Of a stretch of 35,502 bases of DNA, positions 17,244-25,318 are shown piece by piece. The DNA lies in assembly GCA_052034865.1 (NCBI GenBank), contig JBPOIC010000016.1:1-35502 (forward strand), written 5' to 3'. Each line of letters starts with the position of its first letter. Position 1 is the first letter of the stretch. The DNA is from JBPOIC01 sp052034865 (GTDB lineage: Bacteria; UBA10199; JADFYH01). A program made the position numbers and the translations under genes. Under the pieces are notes generated by a model. The model worked only from the letters and a program-made list of their open reading frames with translations, was not told the origin of the DNA and did no database searches.

Positions 17244-17316
17244 TTGATCGGGTGCCATTGAGAATGATCGCAATAGGGTAGGGGATTTCTCACTCGCAAG
17301 GGTCAGCTTTGATCTT

Positions 17317-17409
17317 TTGAGTGCATAGATCGAATGCTGATCTCCACTCAATCACCTGAAAATGAGTAAAGATCTCAGGATAACTCCTGCGCTCTTTCAT
17401 CGATAGGAG
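17317..17409 (+). promoter_or_regulatory. Candidate structured 5' leader of leuA
   Basis: Several short helices can form before leuA. A nested hairpin pairs TTGAGTG (17317-17323) with CACTCAA (17345-17351), with AGATC/GATCT inside it. CCTGA (17355-17359) can pair with TCAGG (17375-17379). CAGGA (17376-17380) can pair with TCCTG (17385-17389) over a TAAC loop. CTCCT (17384-17388) can pair with the ribosome-binding AGGAG (17405-17409). The last three exclude one another, a layout seen in translational switches, but helices this short also occur by chance. Confidence 0.3.
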
Positions 17410-17418
17410 AGTATGTTT

Positions 17419-18948
17419 ATGTCTTCTGAAAAAATTAAAATCTTTGATACGACTTTAAGAGACGGGGAGCAGTCGCCTGGCTGTAGCATGGATATCCCCG
17501 AAAAAATTCGAATGGCTCGTCAGCTGGCAAAGCTGAATGTCGATATTATCGAGGCTGGATTTCCGGTGGCTTCCGAAGGTGATTTTTTAGCCGTTAAAAA
17601 AATTGCCCAGGAGATAGAAGGGCCGATCATTGCGGGTCTGTCGCGTGCAAACCCTAAAGATATTGATCGAGCCTGGGAGGCTTTGAAGCATGCCAAGCGT
17701 CCACGCATTCACACCTTTATTGCGACCTCCGATATACATCTGGAATATAAATTAAAAAAAACGCGAGAGCAGGTACTGGAAGACACATTCAATGCCGTAA
17801 AACACGCTTCGCAATATACCGACGATATCGAATTTTCTGCTGAGGATGCCACGCGGAGCGATTGGCCTTATTTGGCCCAGGTCTTTAGCGCAGCCGTGGA
17901 AGCTGGAGCCAAAACCTTAAATGTCCCTGATACGGTGGGCTATACCTATCCTGCTGAGTTCACCAAGCTGATCACCTTTTTAAAACAGAACGTCAAAGGT
18001 GCCGATCGTGTCGTCTTTAGCGTGCATTGTCACAACGATCTGGGATTGGCTGTTGCCAACAGTCTGGCCGCGATTCAGGCAGGCGCCCGCCAGGTGGAAT
18101 GCACCGTCAACGGCATTGGAGAGCGTGCGGGAAATTGCGCGATGGAAGAAGTCGTCATGGCGATGCGCGTTCGCCCCGATCTGTTTCCCTACCACACTCA
18201 AATTCAGACGGATCAGATTTATCACTCCAGCAAACTGTTAACCTTGATTACGGGCGTCTCCGTTCAGCCCAATAAAGCTATCGTGGGTGCGAATGCCTTC
18301 GCGCACGAGGCGGGGATTCATCAGGATGGAGTTCTTAAAAATCAAATGACCTATGAGATCATGACTCCCGAATCGGTCGGCTGGTCGACCAATAAACTCG
18401 TTTTGGGAAAGCATTCCGGGCGGCATGCCTTCCGTAGCCGTTTGATCGAGCTGGGTTATCAGTTGTCAGATGACGATCTGCAGAAAGCGTTCACCGCGTT
18501 TAAAAAATTAGCCGATATTAAAAAGCAGGTTTTCGATGATGACCTGGAGGCCTTGGTGACCGACGAGATCAGTCGTGGTGCCGATAAATTTGAGATTGTC
18601 GATATCCGCGTCCAAAGCGGAACCCGGCTGAAACCAAAATCCAAGGTGAAAATGCGCTGTGACGGCAAACCCAAGATGGCGGAGTCCATCGGGGGAGGTC
18701 CTGTCGATGCGACTTTCAAGGCGATTCGCAAAATTGTGCGATTTAAAGGGGAGCTGTTGAAGTACAATGTGGCGGCGATCACAGGCGGCACCGATGCGCA
18801 AGGCGAGGTTTCGGTGACACTGAAAGAAGGCACGCGCGAAGTTCGCGGAGTGGGCACGCATTCCGATATTATCCTGGCATCCGCCAAGGCCTTTGTGAAT
18901 GCCCTCAACCGGCTGGAGTTTTTTAGGAAGAAGAAAAAGGGAATTTAA
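17419..18948 (+). CDS. leuA: 2-isopropylmalate synthase
   Basis: First committed step of leucine synthesis: acetyl-CoA + 2-oxoisovalerate to 2-isopropylmalate. The HMGL-like TIM barrel begins with IKIFDTTLRDGEQSPGCSM and contains VFSVHCHNDLGLAVANSLA (metal-binding His-x-His) and NGIGERAGNCAMEEV; the C-terminal third is the LeuA allosteric domain that normally senses leucine. The 510-residue size is normal. ATG 17419 is nine bases from AGGAG (17405-17409); an ATG at 17413 is in frame but too close to that site. Confidence 0.95.
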   Translation: MSSEKIKIFDTTLRDGEQSPGCSMDIPEKIRMARQLAKLNVDIIEAGFPVASEGDFLAVKKIAQEIEGPIIAGLSRANPKDIDRAWEALKHAKRPRIHTFIATSDIHLEYKLKKTREQVLEDTFNAVKHASQYTDDIEFSAEDATRSDWPYLAQVFSAAVEAGAKTLNVPDTVGYTYPAEFTKLITFLKQNVKGADRVVFSVHCHNDLGLAVANSLAAIQAGARQVECTVNGIGERAGNCAMEEVVMAMRVRPDLFPYHTQIQTDQIYHSSKLLTLITGVSVQPNKAIVGANAFAHEAGIHQDGVLKNQMTYEIMTPESVGWSTNKLVLGKHSGRHAFRSRLIELGYQLSDDDLQKAFTAFKKLADIKKQVFDDDLEALVTDEISRGADKFEIVDIRVQSGTRLKPKSKVKMRCDGKPKMAESIGGGPVDATFKAIRKIVRFKGELLKYNVAAITGGTDAQGEVSVTLKEGTREVRGVGTHSDIILASAKAFVNALNRLEFFRKKKKGI

Positions 18949-18972
18949 AAGATGGGAGTTAAGAGAAAATTC

Positions 18973-19006
18973 TCCCGGAAGGTTTTAGGGTCTTCCGGGA
19001 TTTTTT
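18973..19006 (+). terminator. Rho-independent terminator of leuA
   Basis: Perfect 9-bp stem TCCCGGAAG / CTTCCGGGA with a 10-base loop, followed by TTTTTT (19001-19006). It starts 25 bp after the leuA stop. Confidence 0.92.
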
Positions 19007-19033
19007 AGAGTCGCTCAATCGCCCTATTTTTTC

Positions 19034-19062
19034 TTGTCACCGAACATCAGCAGTGATTTAGT
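19034..19062 (+). promoter_or_regulatory. Possible promoter for tRNA-Thr
   Basis: TTGTCA (19034-19039), a 17-bp spacer and TTTAGT (19057-19062) lie 33 bp before the tRNA, just after the leuA terminator. The -10 match is weak. Confidence 0.35.
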
Positions 19063-19095
19063 CGTCTAGCAGATTTCAGGATAAGTTGGATGATA

Positions 19096-19168
<73 letters not shown>

Positions 19169-19235
19169 TTGAAGTTTTTCCTAATTTCTTCCAAACAGTA
19201 ACAACTCCTCAATTCTACTCTCTGTGTATTATTCT

Positions 19236-19389
19236 CTCACCTTACGTAAATTTTTGATTTTGGATGAATTCCTGTAGGGGCGGTCCTACGTGGCCGCCCT
19301 CAATTAAATGTGATGATTCGCTAATTGCAGGGCAACCACGTAGGGATTGCCCCTACATTTCATTGGACTCCGAAATAGCGTAAGGTGAG
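19236..19389. repeat. MITE-like or REP-like inverted-repeat element
   Basis: The outer ends are perfect 11-bp inverted repeats, CTCACCTTACG (19236-19246) and CGTAAGGTGAG (19379-19389). Inside, two long arms (19273-19300 and 19329-19357) are imperfect reverse complements beginning TGTAGGGGC and ending GCCCCTACA. Each arm can also fold by itself (GGGCGG/CCGCCC and GGGCAA/TTGCCC). There is no coding capacity. GTATTA occurs at 19226-19231 and 19390-19395 but is not flush on the left. It sits between the ends of tRNA-Thr and the convergent plsB, where it could also stop transcription. Confidence 0.65.
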
Positions 19390-19403
19390 GTATTAAAAAA
19401 AGC

Positions 19404-22076
19404 TTATCTCTTTTGTAAAAGATATAAAGATCCCTTTGCTTTTGGTTGAGAGCGCTGATCACGCAAAAGGGTCAAGATCTCATCTAACTTATTTCTCTCC
19501 GGACTCATCGAATAAACCCGTAAGCCTTTTTTTCCCATCTCATTTTCATGCGATAAAATGATTCCTTTGCGTTTGAAGGCTTTGAGGGCGTTTTTCAAAG
19601 TAAACTGTGATAAGGATTCAGGATAGTGCAAGTCGCCCTTCAGTAAGAGTTTGCGGCCCAGATCGAGCATTTGTCGAACCAGTTTTTTCTCATCAATCTT
19701 GGAAAACTCCAGGCGTTTTAAGGCCAGCAGCGCTGCCTCATAACCTTCCACAAAATTATTCATCAGGGCTGAGAAGATCTCGATTTTTTCAACCGTTCCA
19801 CTCGCCAATTCTCCATCTTTTTCTTCGATCAGATGAATCTCCAAAGCGAGTTTGTAGGCCTGATGAAAAGGAGTTACCTCCACAAACTCATCCAGAAAAA
19901 TTTCCTGAAGCCCCTGATAGGTGTGTTCGAGATCGGAATAACTCCAGGGGCGAGCCGTGAGCTTTTGAGCAAGCGCGAAAAGACTGAAGGGAATTAAATG
20001 ATGGATGAGCGAGTTTTTGTAATAGTTGAGTTGATGCCGAGAGCCGGGATCGATGGTTAAAAAAGTTTCAATTCCGTCGTGGTGCTCATGAAGAATGCCA
20101 AGCGTTTTATAGCGTAGCAAAGCCTCATGAAGGGCTCGTGAGTAATTGTGGATTAAAGGATCAGATAGGCGTGTGTGTTTGATCTGTAATGCGTCACGGA
20201 TCTGATCAATTTTTGCAAATAGCTCCGCTAGCGATTGCCCCTTTTTGGGATGGGCCAGGAGGGCAGCCGCGACAAGAGCTGGCGCTGTGACAATGCTAAC
20301 TTTTTCGATGGAAACGGCGATTTTTTTTGCAAGATTTTGAACGAAGTGACGCTTGCCGACAGTAGAATCCATCCCCTGTTCTTCTTGAACGAGGCTTTCT
20401 TTGAGAGAAATTGGATCTGCAAATTGCACATACACCTGGCCGGATTTGCGCTGAAGGTGTTTTCGAATTTTAAAAAGATCGGTGAATCGCTCTTCGCTTT
20501 TATGGACGCCTTCGATTTCCTTTAAGTAACTTTTTTCTTCCAAAACTTTTTCGTAATTGATCGAGATCGGTACTAGATAAAGATCTTCATCAGGGTTTTC
20601 CAAGTGACAATCGAGATAAATGGAAAGGAGGCCTGTGCGCGGCTGTTCCAGTTTTCCGGTGCGTGAGCGAGTCCCTTCAATAAAAAATTCCTGAAAATAT
20701 CCTTCTTTAATGAGAAGTTTAACATACGCCTTAAAGAGCAACGGATATAAGGCATCCTCTCCAAAACTGCGGCGCATAAAATAGGCCCCTGAATGACGGA
20801 AGAGGTAGCCCATCGGCCAGAACGATAGATTTTCTCCGGCGGCAATCAACGGGATCGACAAATGCTCGTGGTAGAAAATATATGAGATTAAAAAATAATC
20901 CATGTGAGAGCGGTGGGATGGAACGAGAACCAAAGGATAACGCCGCGCGAGCTGTTTTAATCGCGCGAGCCCCGCCTGATCAACCACGACGCCATCGTAG
21001 ACGTAGCGCAAAATCCATCCCAGCGTGATGGACCAGAAATCGATAAACGAATAGTTCGGATCAGACACCAGCTTTCCTAAAATTTTTTCAGCTTCTAAAT
21101 AGTAAGCATCGAGGGGTTGCTGATTTTTTTCAGCTAAATCCCTGAGTGCATTTTTAAGTTCAGGATTTTGTAAAACCCGCTCGATCATCTGGCTGCGCGA
21201 CTTGAGCCGCGGGCCAGTGATTGCCTGATACTCTTTGAAAAAGATCTCATGCAGTTCGGACTGAAGAGTATTCGCCTGGGCATCTATTGAAAGGGTAGGG
21301 TGCTGATCGATGAAGCTCTTGAGATCGATGGGGTCTCCCACCTGAGCGACGGCGCGTTTTTTGTGGTTTCTGAAAAACATCACTGTTTTTCGCAAAGCTC
21401 CGGGATTTTCTTTTTCGCCAAATAGAAGATCGATGAGCGTTTTCTCCTCCTTGCCAGGGCGACGGTCATAAATGAAAGTCAGAGGTATAATTTGAGGACG
21501 ATCGTTTGAGTCAGAGAATTTGACTCCATCCAAAATGGGAAGGATGAGGTTCTGTTGAGAAAGCTGCTTTGTGCCTAGGATGGGAGGAAGGTTTAAAAAC
21601 AGAAAAAGAGGGCGCTTGTTTTCGATGGCTTTCTGGATGATCTCTGCCTCGGTTGGTACATGCGGGGTCTCATCATGATAGCGTCTGTTTAAGCTCGCTA
21701 TGTTTTTTTTAAACAGGGATCTTAATGGCATCCACCAGAACATGCGGGTGAGATTGGCATGTGTTGCCAGTGGGAGATTGTTTTGAAGGAGGAGGGTGTT
21801 GAAATAGTTGTATTCAATCGGTCCCCAGTTTCTCATCATATAAATGAGAGATCCCTTCTCGGACGCTTTTCTAATTTTTTCAATATCTCGGGAATCGATT
21901 CGGATTTGAGAAAGGGTATTACGAAAGAAAAAGCGATGCATCAGGTTAAAGCGTGTGAGCATTGCCGAAAAATCAAGGTCACCGGCTTCAGAAACCCAGG
22001 TTTCGAAGGCTTTTGGAAACTTCACCTTCATCCAAAAAATAAATGGGCGTAATAAATAAAGGACAATTTTTTTCAT
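19404..22076 (-). CDS. plsB: Glycerol-3-phosphate 1-O-acyltransferase
   Basis: First acylation of glycerol-3-phosphate in phospholipid synthesis, at the inner membrane. The four acyltransferase blocks are visible: HRSHMD (residues 388-393, catalytic His and Asp), GAYFMRRSF (430-438), FIEGTRSRTGK (465-475) and VPISINYE (502-509). The ~380 residues before the catalytic core look like a second, degenerate acyltransferase-like region, consistent with the long PlsB type; the total of 890 residues exceeds the E. coli protein. It is convergent with tRNA-Thr and divergent from tRNA-Lys/Glu. The ribosome-binding site is weak. Confidence 0.93.
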   Translation of the reverse strand: MKKIVLYLLRPFIFWMKVKFPKAFETWVSEAGDLDFSAMLTRFNLMHRFFFRNTLSQIRIDSRDIEKIRKASEKGSLIYMMRNWGPIEYNYFNTLLLQNNLPLATHANLTRMFWWMPLRSLFKKNIASLNRRYHDETPHVPTEAEIIQKAIENKRPLFLFLNLPPILGTKQLSQQNLILPILDGVKFSDSNDRPQIIPLTFIYDRRPGKEEKTLIDLLFGEKENPGALRKTVMFFRNHKKRAVAQVGDPIDLKSFIDQHPTLSIDAQANTLQSELHEIFFKEYQAITGPRLKSRSQMIERVLQNPELKNALRDLAEKNQQPLDAYYLEAEKILGKLVSDPNYSFIDFWSITLGWILRYVYDGVVVDQAGLARLKQLARRYPLVLVPSHRSHMDYFLISYIFYHEHLSIPLIAAGENLSFWPMGYLFRHSGAYFMRRSFGEDALYPLLFKAYVKLLIKEGYFQEFFIEGTRSRTGKLEQPRTGLLSIYLDCHLENPDEDLYLVPISINYEKVLEEKSYLKEIEGVHKSEERFTDLFKIRKHLQRKSGQVYVQFADPISLKESLVQEEQGMDSTVGKRHFVQNLAKKIAVSIEKVSIVTAPALVAAALLAHPKKGQSLAELFAKIDQIRDALQIKHTRLSDPLIHNYSRALHEALLRYKTLGILHEHHDGIETFLTIDPGSRHQLNYYKNSLIHHLIPFSLFALAQKLTARPWSYSDLEHTYQGLQEIFLDEFVEVTPFHQAYKLALEIHLIEEKDGELASGTVEKIEIFSALMNNFVEGYEAALLALKRLEFSKIDEKKLVRQMLDLGRKLLLKGDLHYPESLSQFTLKNALKAFKRKGIILSHENEMGKKGLRVYSMSPERNKLDEILTLLRDQRSQPKAKGSLYLLQKR

Positions 22077-22220
22077 GAGAAGGCATTTTAATGCCAGGAT
22101 TTGACGAAATCACGTGGTTTTTTTTGCATAAACCTGTCTTGGATTGTTCACCTGCAATCTTAAACTTATTGGGTTGTATGAAGAGGCGTTTTTTAGTGAA
22201 GGTTTTGAGCAAGTAAAATA

Positions 22221-22250
22221 TTGACGCCTTTCAATTTCGTTTGCTAGGGT
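22221..22250 (+). promoter_or_regulatory. Promoter of the tRNA-Lys/tRNA-Glu pair
   Basis: TTGACG (22221-22226), an 18-bp spacer and TAGGGT (22245-22250), then a GC-rich discriminator GCGCGC, typical of stable-RNA promoters under stringent control. It points at the tRNAs, about 105 bp downstream. Confidence 0.6.
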
Positions 22251-22361
22251 GCGCGCTCTTTCAGCCGATGGAGATGTCATCGTCCCATTTTGAATCCAGT
22301 TTTTTTCCAGATTTTTCGCGTTGGGTTTGCTTGGCTTGAAGGGCTTTAAGCGAAAAAATTT

Positions 22362-22434
22362 GGGCCGGTAGCTCAGTTGGTAGAGCACCGCCCTTTTAAG
22401 GCGGGTGTCCTGGGTTCGAGTCCCAGCCGGCTCA
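22362..22434 (+). tRNA. tRNA-Lys (anticodon UUU)
   Basis: A 73-base cloverleaf: acceptor GGGCCGG/CCGGCTC (one G-U), D arm GCTC/GAGC, anticodon stem CCGCC/GGCGG with loop CTTTTAA (anticodon TTT), T arm CTGGG-TTCGAGT-CCCAG, discriminator A. Thirteen bases separate it from tRNA-Glu, so the two are probably one transcript. Confidence 0.96.
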
Positions 22435-22447
22435 TTATTTGAAATTT

Positions 22448-22520
22448 GTCCCCATCGTCTAGAGGCCAAGGACACCGCCCTTTCACGGCGGTAACACGGG
22501 TTCGAATCCCGTTGGGGACG
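22448..22520 (+). tRNA. tRNA-Glu (anticodon UUC), integration target
   Basis: A 73-base cloverleaf: acceptor GTCCCCA/TGGGGAC, anticodon stem CCGCC/GGCGG with loop CTTTCAC (anticodon TTC), T-loop TTCGAAT, discriminator G. The gene is intact. The recombinase CDS on the other strand ends inside it (22483), and the mobile element begins directly after it. Confidence 0.95.
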
Positions 22521-24291
22521 CATTCGTACACTGGCGCGAACCCTGATTGCCATCGAGGCTTTCAGGGTTCGCCAGATGTACATTTGATCCAGCCGCCATC
22601 CGGTATTGCCGGACTCCCTGAAAAGACAAAGCAGCCCCGACGTTGACTCGCCCCTCAAGAACAAAAGCCCCATCGGCCTTGGAAAGTTGAAGCGGTTCGT
22701 CGAAAAGAGCTGAAAGACTCCCATTAAACCTGTCCGATTTCTCGCAGATTTTTTCGACCATGTACGCCAATTTTTCTTTGACTGCGAACGGCGTGATCAG
22801 CGGAACCTTGTCGTTATCATCGGAGCCGAGGCTATCGAGTTCGTATTCGAGATCACTTTTTCTGACTTCCTTTTCTCTCAAAGCACCGGCTACAGAATCC
22901 AGATCGCTGGCGACTCCCGAACTGATGAAATTGACCAGGTTGTCGATCTCCTTGACGAGACGTCTCAATTCGCTCTCTATTTCCTTCCTTCGGTTGGGAA
23001 ATTTTTTCACATATTCCCTGGCCCGGTCGTTGTATTCCCGCGTGGCGAAATTCAGCAGTTCGGTATTCGAGCTCAGATTCTCTTTGAGATAACTCACCAC
23101 CGATATCTCAGCCCGGCTTTTGCGTAGCAGGAATCTTTGATCACAGGTGCCGTGCCGATGGGCATCAATGCACCCGTAATAGCCGCCGCGACGTCCCGTC
23201 ACGAGGGCGCAGGCTCCTTTGCATTTCGAACAGACTACGATTCCCGTCAGCAACCCACGATTATCAACCCGGTTATGGTTGCCGAAAACTTTCTGCTCTT
23301 TTGTCGCTGAGATCTTGCGTTGTTCTTCCTTGTTTTCACCAAGCCGCTTTTGCACTGCATCCCACAAATCCTGCGGAACGATTCTCAAGTCTTCGCGCTT
23401 ACTGACGATCCAGTCCTTGCGGGATCTCGGCTTTCTGACTTTCTTTCCGGTGTCGGGATCGCAAGAATAAACGCTTTTGTTGAAGGTCCAATGGCCAATA
23501 TATTTCTCGTTTCTGAGTATCCGCGTAATCGGTCCGTTCTGCCAACCACGGCTGCATCCCTTGGGAGCCTTGATTTTTTTGTCATTGAGCCATTTGGCGA
23601 TGTAGCATTTGCCGAATCCCTGCGAGTAGAGCTCGAAGATCTGACGAACAATTCCGACTAATTCCTCATTGAGTATGACCTTGAAATGCGAATGAACGAT
23701 CTTGCCCTTTCGCTTTCCTGACTGTGTGGGAGTCGAGTCGTAACCGAAAGGTTTTTGTCCGGTGGAAAACTGGCTCAGGGCTCTGGCCTCAAGACCGCGT
23801 TTCGTTCTCTCGGCATGGGCCTCATTGCCGAAATCGGCGATCATGCCTTTGACGGTGAAATAGGTCCTGGCATTAGAATCATCGGAAGACAGCTGATCCA
23901 CAACAGAAATGAGCTCGACGTCGTGGTGACGCAACAGCTGGTACAGATCGAGAAGATTGCCCAGCGAGCGCGTCAACCTCGACAGATCATCCACGATGAT
24001 GATGTCGAAATTCTTTTGGCGTACTCCATCGAGAATGGTCTGGTAACCGCGCCGACCGGCGACACGTCCCGAAAAAGCTTCATCCTTGTGTATCCAGTCA
24101 TTCAGAATTTGAACGCGGCACCCGGGGTAACGTCGGCTCAGGATCTGATTCTTCTCGGTCAGGTGAAAAATACGGTCGACCTGATCCTGCGCGGATGTGG
24201 GCGATTGCATCTCGCTGCTGTAGCGAGCATAAACCGCACCCCTGATAACGCGTGTCAATTCCTGTTCTGGTTCTTCGAGTCTTTGCTGCAT
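22483..24291 (-). CDS. Large serine recombinase (integrase)
   Basis: Catalyses site-specific integration or excision through a serine-DNA link. The resolvase domain (17-170) has YARYSSE with the likely nucleophile Ser25 and DDLSRLTRSLGNL with catalytic Arg residues. The Recombinase domain (180-300) includes NGPITRILRNEKYIGHW. A zinc ribbon uses Cys354, 357, 374 and 383, and a coiled coil spans about 420-490. GAGGA six bases before ATG 24291 supports the start. The last 12 residues (ASPTGFEPVLPP) and the stop are read from the antisense of tRNA-Glu, so the C-terminus depends on the integration site. Confidence 0.93.
   Translation of the reverse strand: MQQRLEEPEQELTRVIRGAVYARYSSEMQSPTSAQDQVDRIFHLTEKNQILSRRYPGCRVQILNDWIHKDEAFSGRVAGRRGYQTILDGVRQKNFDIIIVDDLSRLTRSLGNLLDLYQLLRHHDVELISVVDQLSSDDSNARTYFTVKGMIADFGNEAHAERTKRGLEARALSQFSTGQKPFGYDSTPTQSGKRKGKIVHSHFKVILNEELVGIVRQIFELYSQGFGKCYIAKWLNDKKIKAPKGCSRGWQNGPITRILRNEKYIGHWTFNKSVYSCDPDTGKKVRKPRSRKDWIVSKREDLRIVPQDLWDAVQKRLGENKEEQRKISATKEQKVFGNHNRVDNRGLLTGIVVCSKCKGACALVTGRRGGYYGCIDAHRHGTCDQRFLLRKSRAEISVVSYLKENLSSNTELLNFATREYNDRAREYVKKFPNRRKEIESELRRLVKEIDNLVNFISSGVASDLDSVAGALREKEVRKSDLEYELDSLGSDDNDKVPLITPFAVKEKLAYMVEKICEKSDRFNGSLSALFDEPLQLSKADGAFVLEGRVNVGAALSFQGVRQYRMAAGSNVHLANPESLDGNQGSRQCTNASPTGFEPVLPP
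22526..22581. repeat. Long imperfect inverted repeat next to tRNA-Glu
   Basis: The left arm 22526-22546 (GTACACTGGCG then CGAACCCTGA) and right arm 22562-22581 (TCAGGGTTCG then CCAGATGTAC) match at 18 positions with two small indels, around a 15-base centre. It lies inside the 3' part of the recombinase gene and five bases beyond the tRNA. There is no T-run, so it is not a standard terminator. It could be a recombinase binding or attachment site, or an RNA hairpin. Confidence 0.6.
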
Positions 24292-24458
24292 TCCTTGTCC
24301 TCTTGAAAGAAGATTTTCATATCTTCTTCGATCATTTCATCCACGAGATCCCTGATGAACCGCTTCATCGGAGCCGAAATCTCCATCATGTTCGGTTCCG
24401 ATGTGGTCGAAATCGTGATCACGATGCATGGGTTCAATTTGCCATTGTCCATAAACAT
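24255..24458 (-). CDS. Small hypothetical protein before the recombinase
   Basis: A 67-residue ORF that overlaps the recombinase start by 37 bp on the same strand. It is rich in acidic and Met residues, with an amphipathic helix (RFIRDLVDEMIEEDMKIFF). I do not recognise it. ATG 24458 is chosen; a TTG at 24464 and an ATG at 24452 are alternatives, and no clear ribosome-binding site separates them. Its place would suit a recombination accessory factor, but that is only positional. Confidence 0.45.
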   Translation of the reverse strand: MFMDNGKLNPCIVITISTTSEPNMMEISAPMKRFIRDLVDEMIEEDMKIFFQEDKECSKDSKNQNRN

Positions 24459-24486
24459 ACTCAACTCGATAGTGCGCCCCTAAGTT

Positions 24487-24510
24487 GCTGAATTCTTGTC
24501 AGAATTCAGC
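24487..24510. other. Perfect 9-bp hairpin between dnaC-like gene and small ORF
   Basis: GCTGAATTC (24487-24495), loop TTGTCA, GAATTCAGC (24502-24510). No T-run follows on either strand, so a classical terminator is unlikely. It could be a processing site or an operator inside the leftward operon. Confidence 0.5.
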
Positions 24511-24523
24511 CTGAGATCGCATG

Positions 24524-25318
24524 TTAGCCAGACGTTCCCATTTTCTGCGTGCGAGTCTTGATTCGCCAGTCCTCGCCCTCCATACGGATGCACCGACACA
24601 TCTCGATCAAACGCGATGTGATGCGCTTGCCGATCCGGCCATCAAGCTCGTCGAGGGAAAAATTTGTGGTGAGGATTGTCGGCAGCATCTGTTCGTAGCG
24701 ATGATTGATCAGCACGAACAACGTCTCTTGAACCCAGTCGGAAGACTTTTCAGCCCCGATATCGTCGAAGACGAGCAGGCGAACGTTTCGTGCCAGCGCC
24801 AACAGATGCTGGTGGCGTGAATCTTTTTTCGCGCCACCAATTCCTTCGCGAAGCTCCAGCAGAAATTCTGGGCAGGAAACAAACAGCGTCGGAATTTTTC
24901 CAAGCTGTTCGTTGGCGATGCTCGCCGCTAGATGTGTCTTGCCGACGCCGCACGGGCCGAAGAACAAAAGTCCGCCGTCGGACAATTGATACTTCAGCGC
25001 CGATTCAAAGGCGCGGCGCGTCCCGGGTGTCGGAACGAAATTAATCAACCGGCGCTGTTTGAAACGTGGCGAAACACGTGAGCTACGGAATGCCTCGTTG
25101 AGGATTTTCTGCTCTTCCAGAGCTTTTTGTGTGGATGCCTGTTTTTCCGCACAGGGAGCGCAGATATTCTGTGGCCCCATCCAACGGGCCGGTAGATCCA
25201 AAAGCGCCGGACGCAGGAACGGCTCTACCGCAGATCTGCACTGAGCGCAGATTCCGTCGGGCGGTCGTTCATTCGCAAACGCTGTCGTATTTTCCGCTAT
25301 CTCGCCGTACATGAGCAT
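24524..25318 (-). CDS. DnaC/IstB-type AAA+ ATPase, probable helicase loader
   Basis: Likely loads a replicative helicase for element replication. An N-terminal zinc finger (Cys24, 27, 53, 56) precedes the ATPase: Walker A GPCGVGKT (121-128), Walker B LLVFDDIGAE (181-190), the sensor-like LTTNF (216-220) and the R-x2-SRL region near 236. No transposase (IstA) is adjacent, and the gene follows an initiator-like gene, so the DnaC role is favoured over IstB. Its start overlaps the upstream gene by 50 bp. Confidence 0.9.
   Translation of the reverse strand: MLMYGEIAENTTAFANERPPDGICAQCRSAVEPFLRPALLDLPARWMGPQNICAPCAEKQASTQKALEEQKILNEAFRSSRVSPRFKQRRLINFVPTPGTRRAFESALKYQLSDGGLLFFGPCGVGKTHLAASIANEQLGKIPTLFVSCPEFLLELREGIGGAKKDSRHQHLLALARNVRLLVFDDIGAEKSSDWVQETLFVLINHRYEQMLPTILTTNFSLDELDGRIGKRITSRLIEMCRCIRMEGEDWRIKTRTQKMGTSG

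Noticed and set aside
18459..18908. 149-residue minus-strand ORF opposite leuA
   Set aside because: Open only because of the codon pattern of leuA; no ribosome-binding site and no recognisable sequence.
22110..22724. 204-residue minus-strand ORF spanning both tRNAs
   Set aside because: Contains the classic antisense-tRNA translations (RDSNPCYRR, GTRTQDTRLKRAVLYQLSYR); it overlaps two tRNAs and the real recombinase frame.
23755..24306. 183-residue plus-strand ORF opposite the recombinase
   Set aside because: Antisense to the catalytic domain, which has clear motifs on the other strand.
24524..25318. IS21-type insertion sequence (IstB call)
   Set aside because: No IstA transposase or terminal repeats next to it; neighbours are phage replication and recombination genes.
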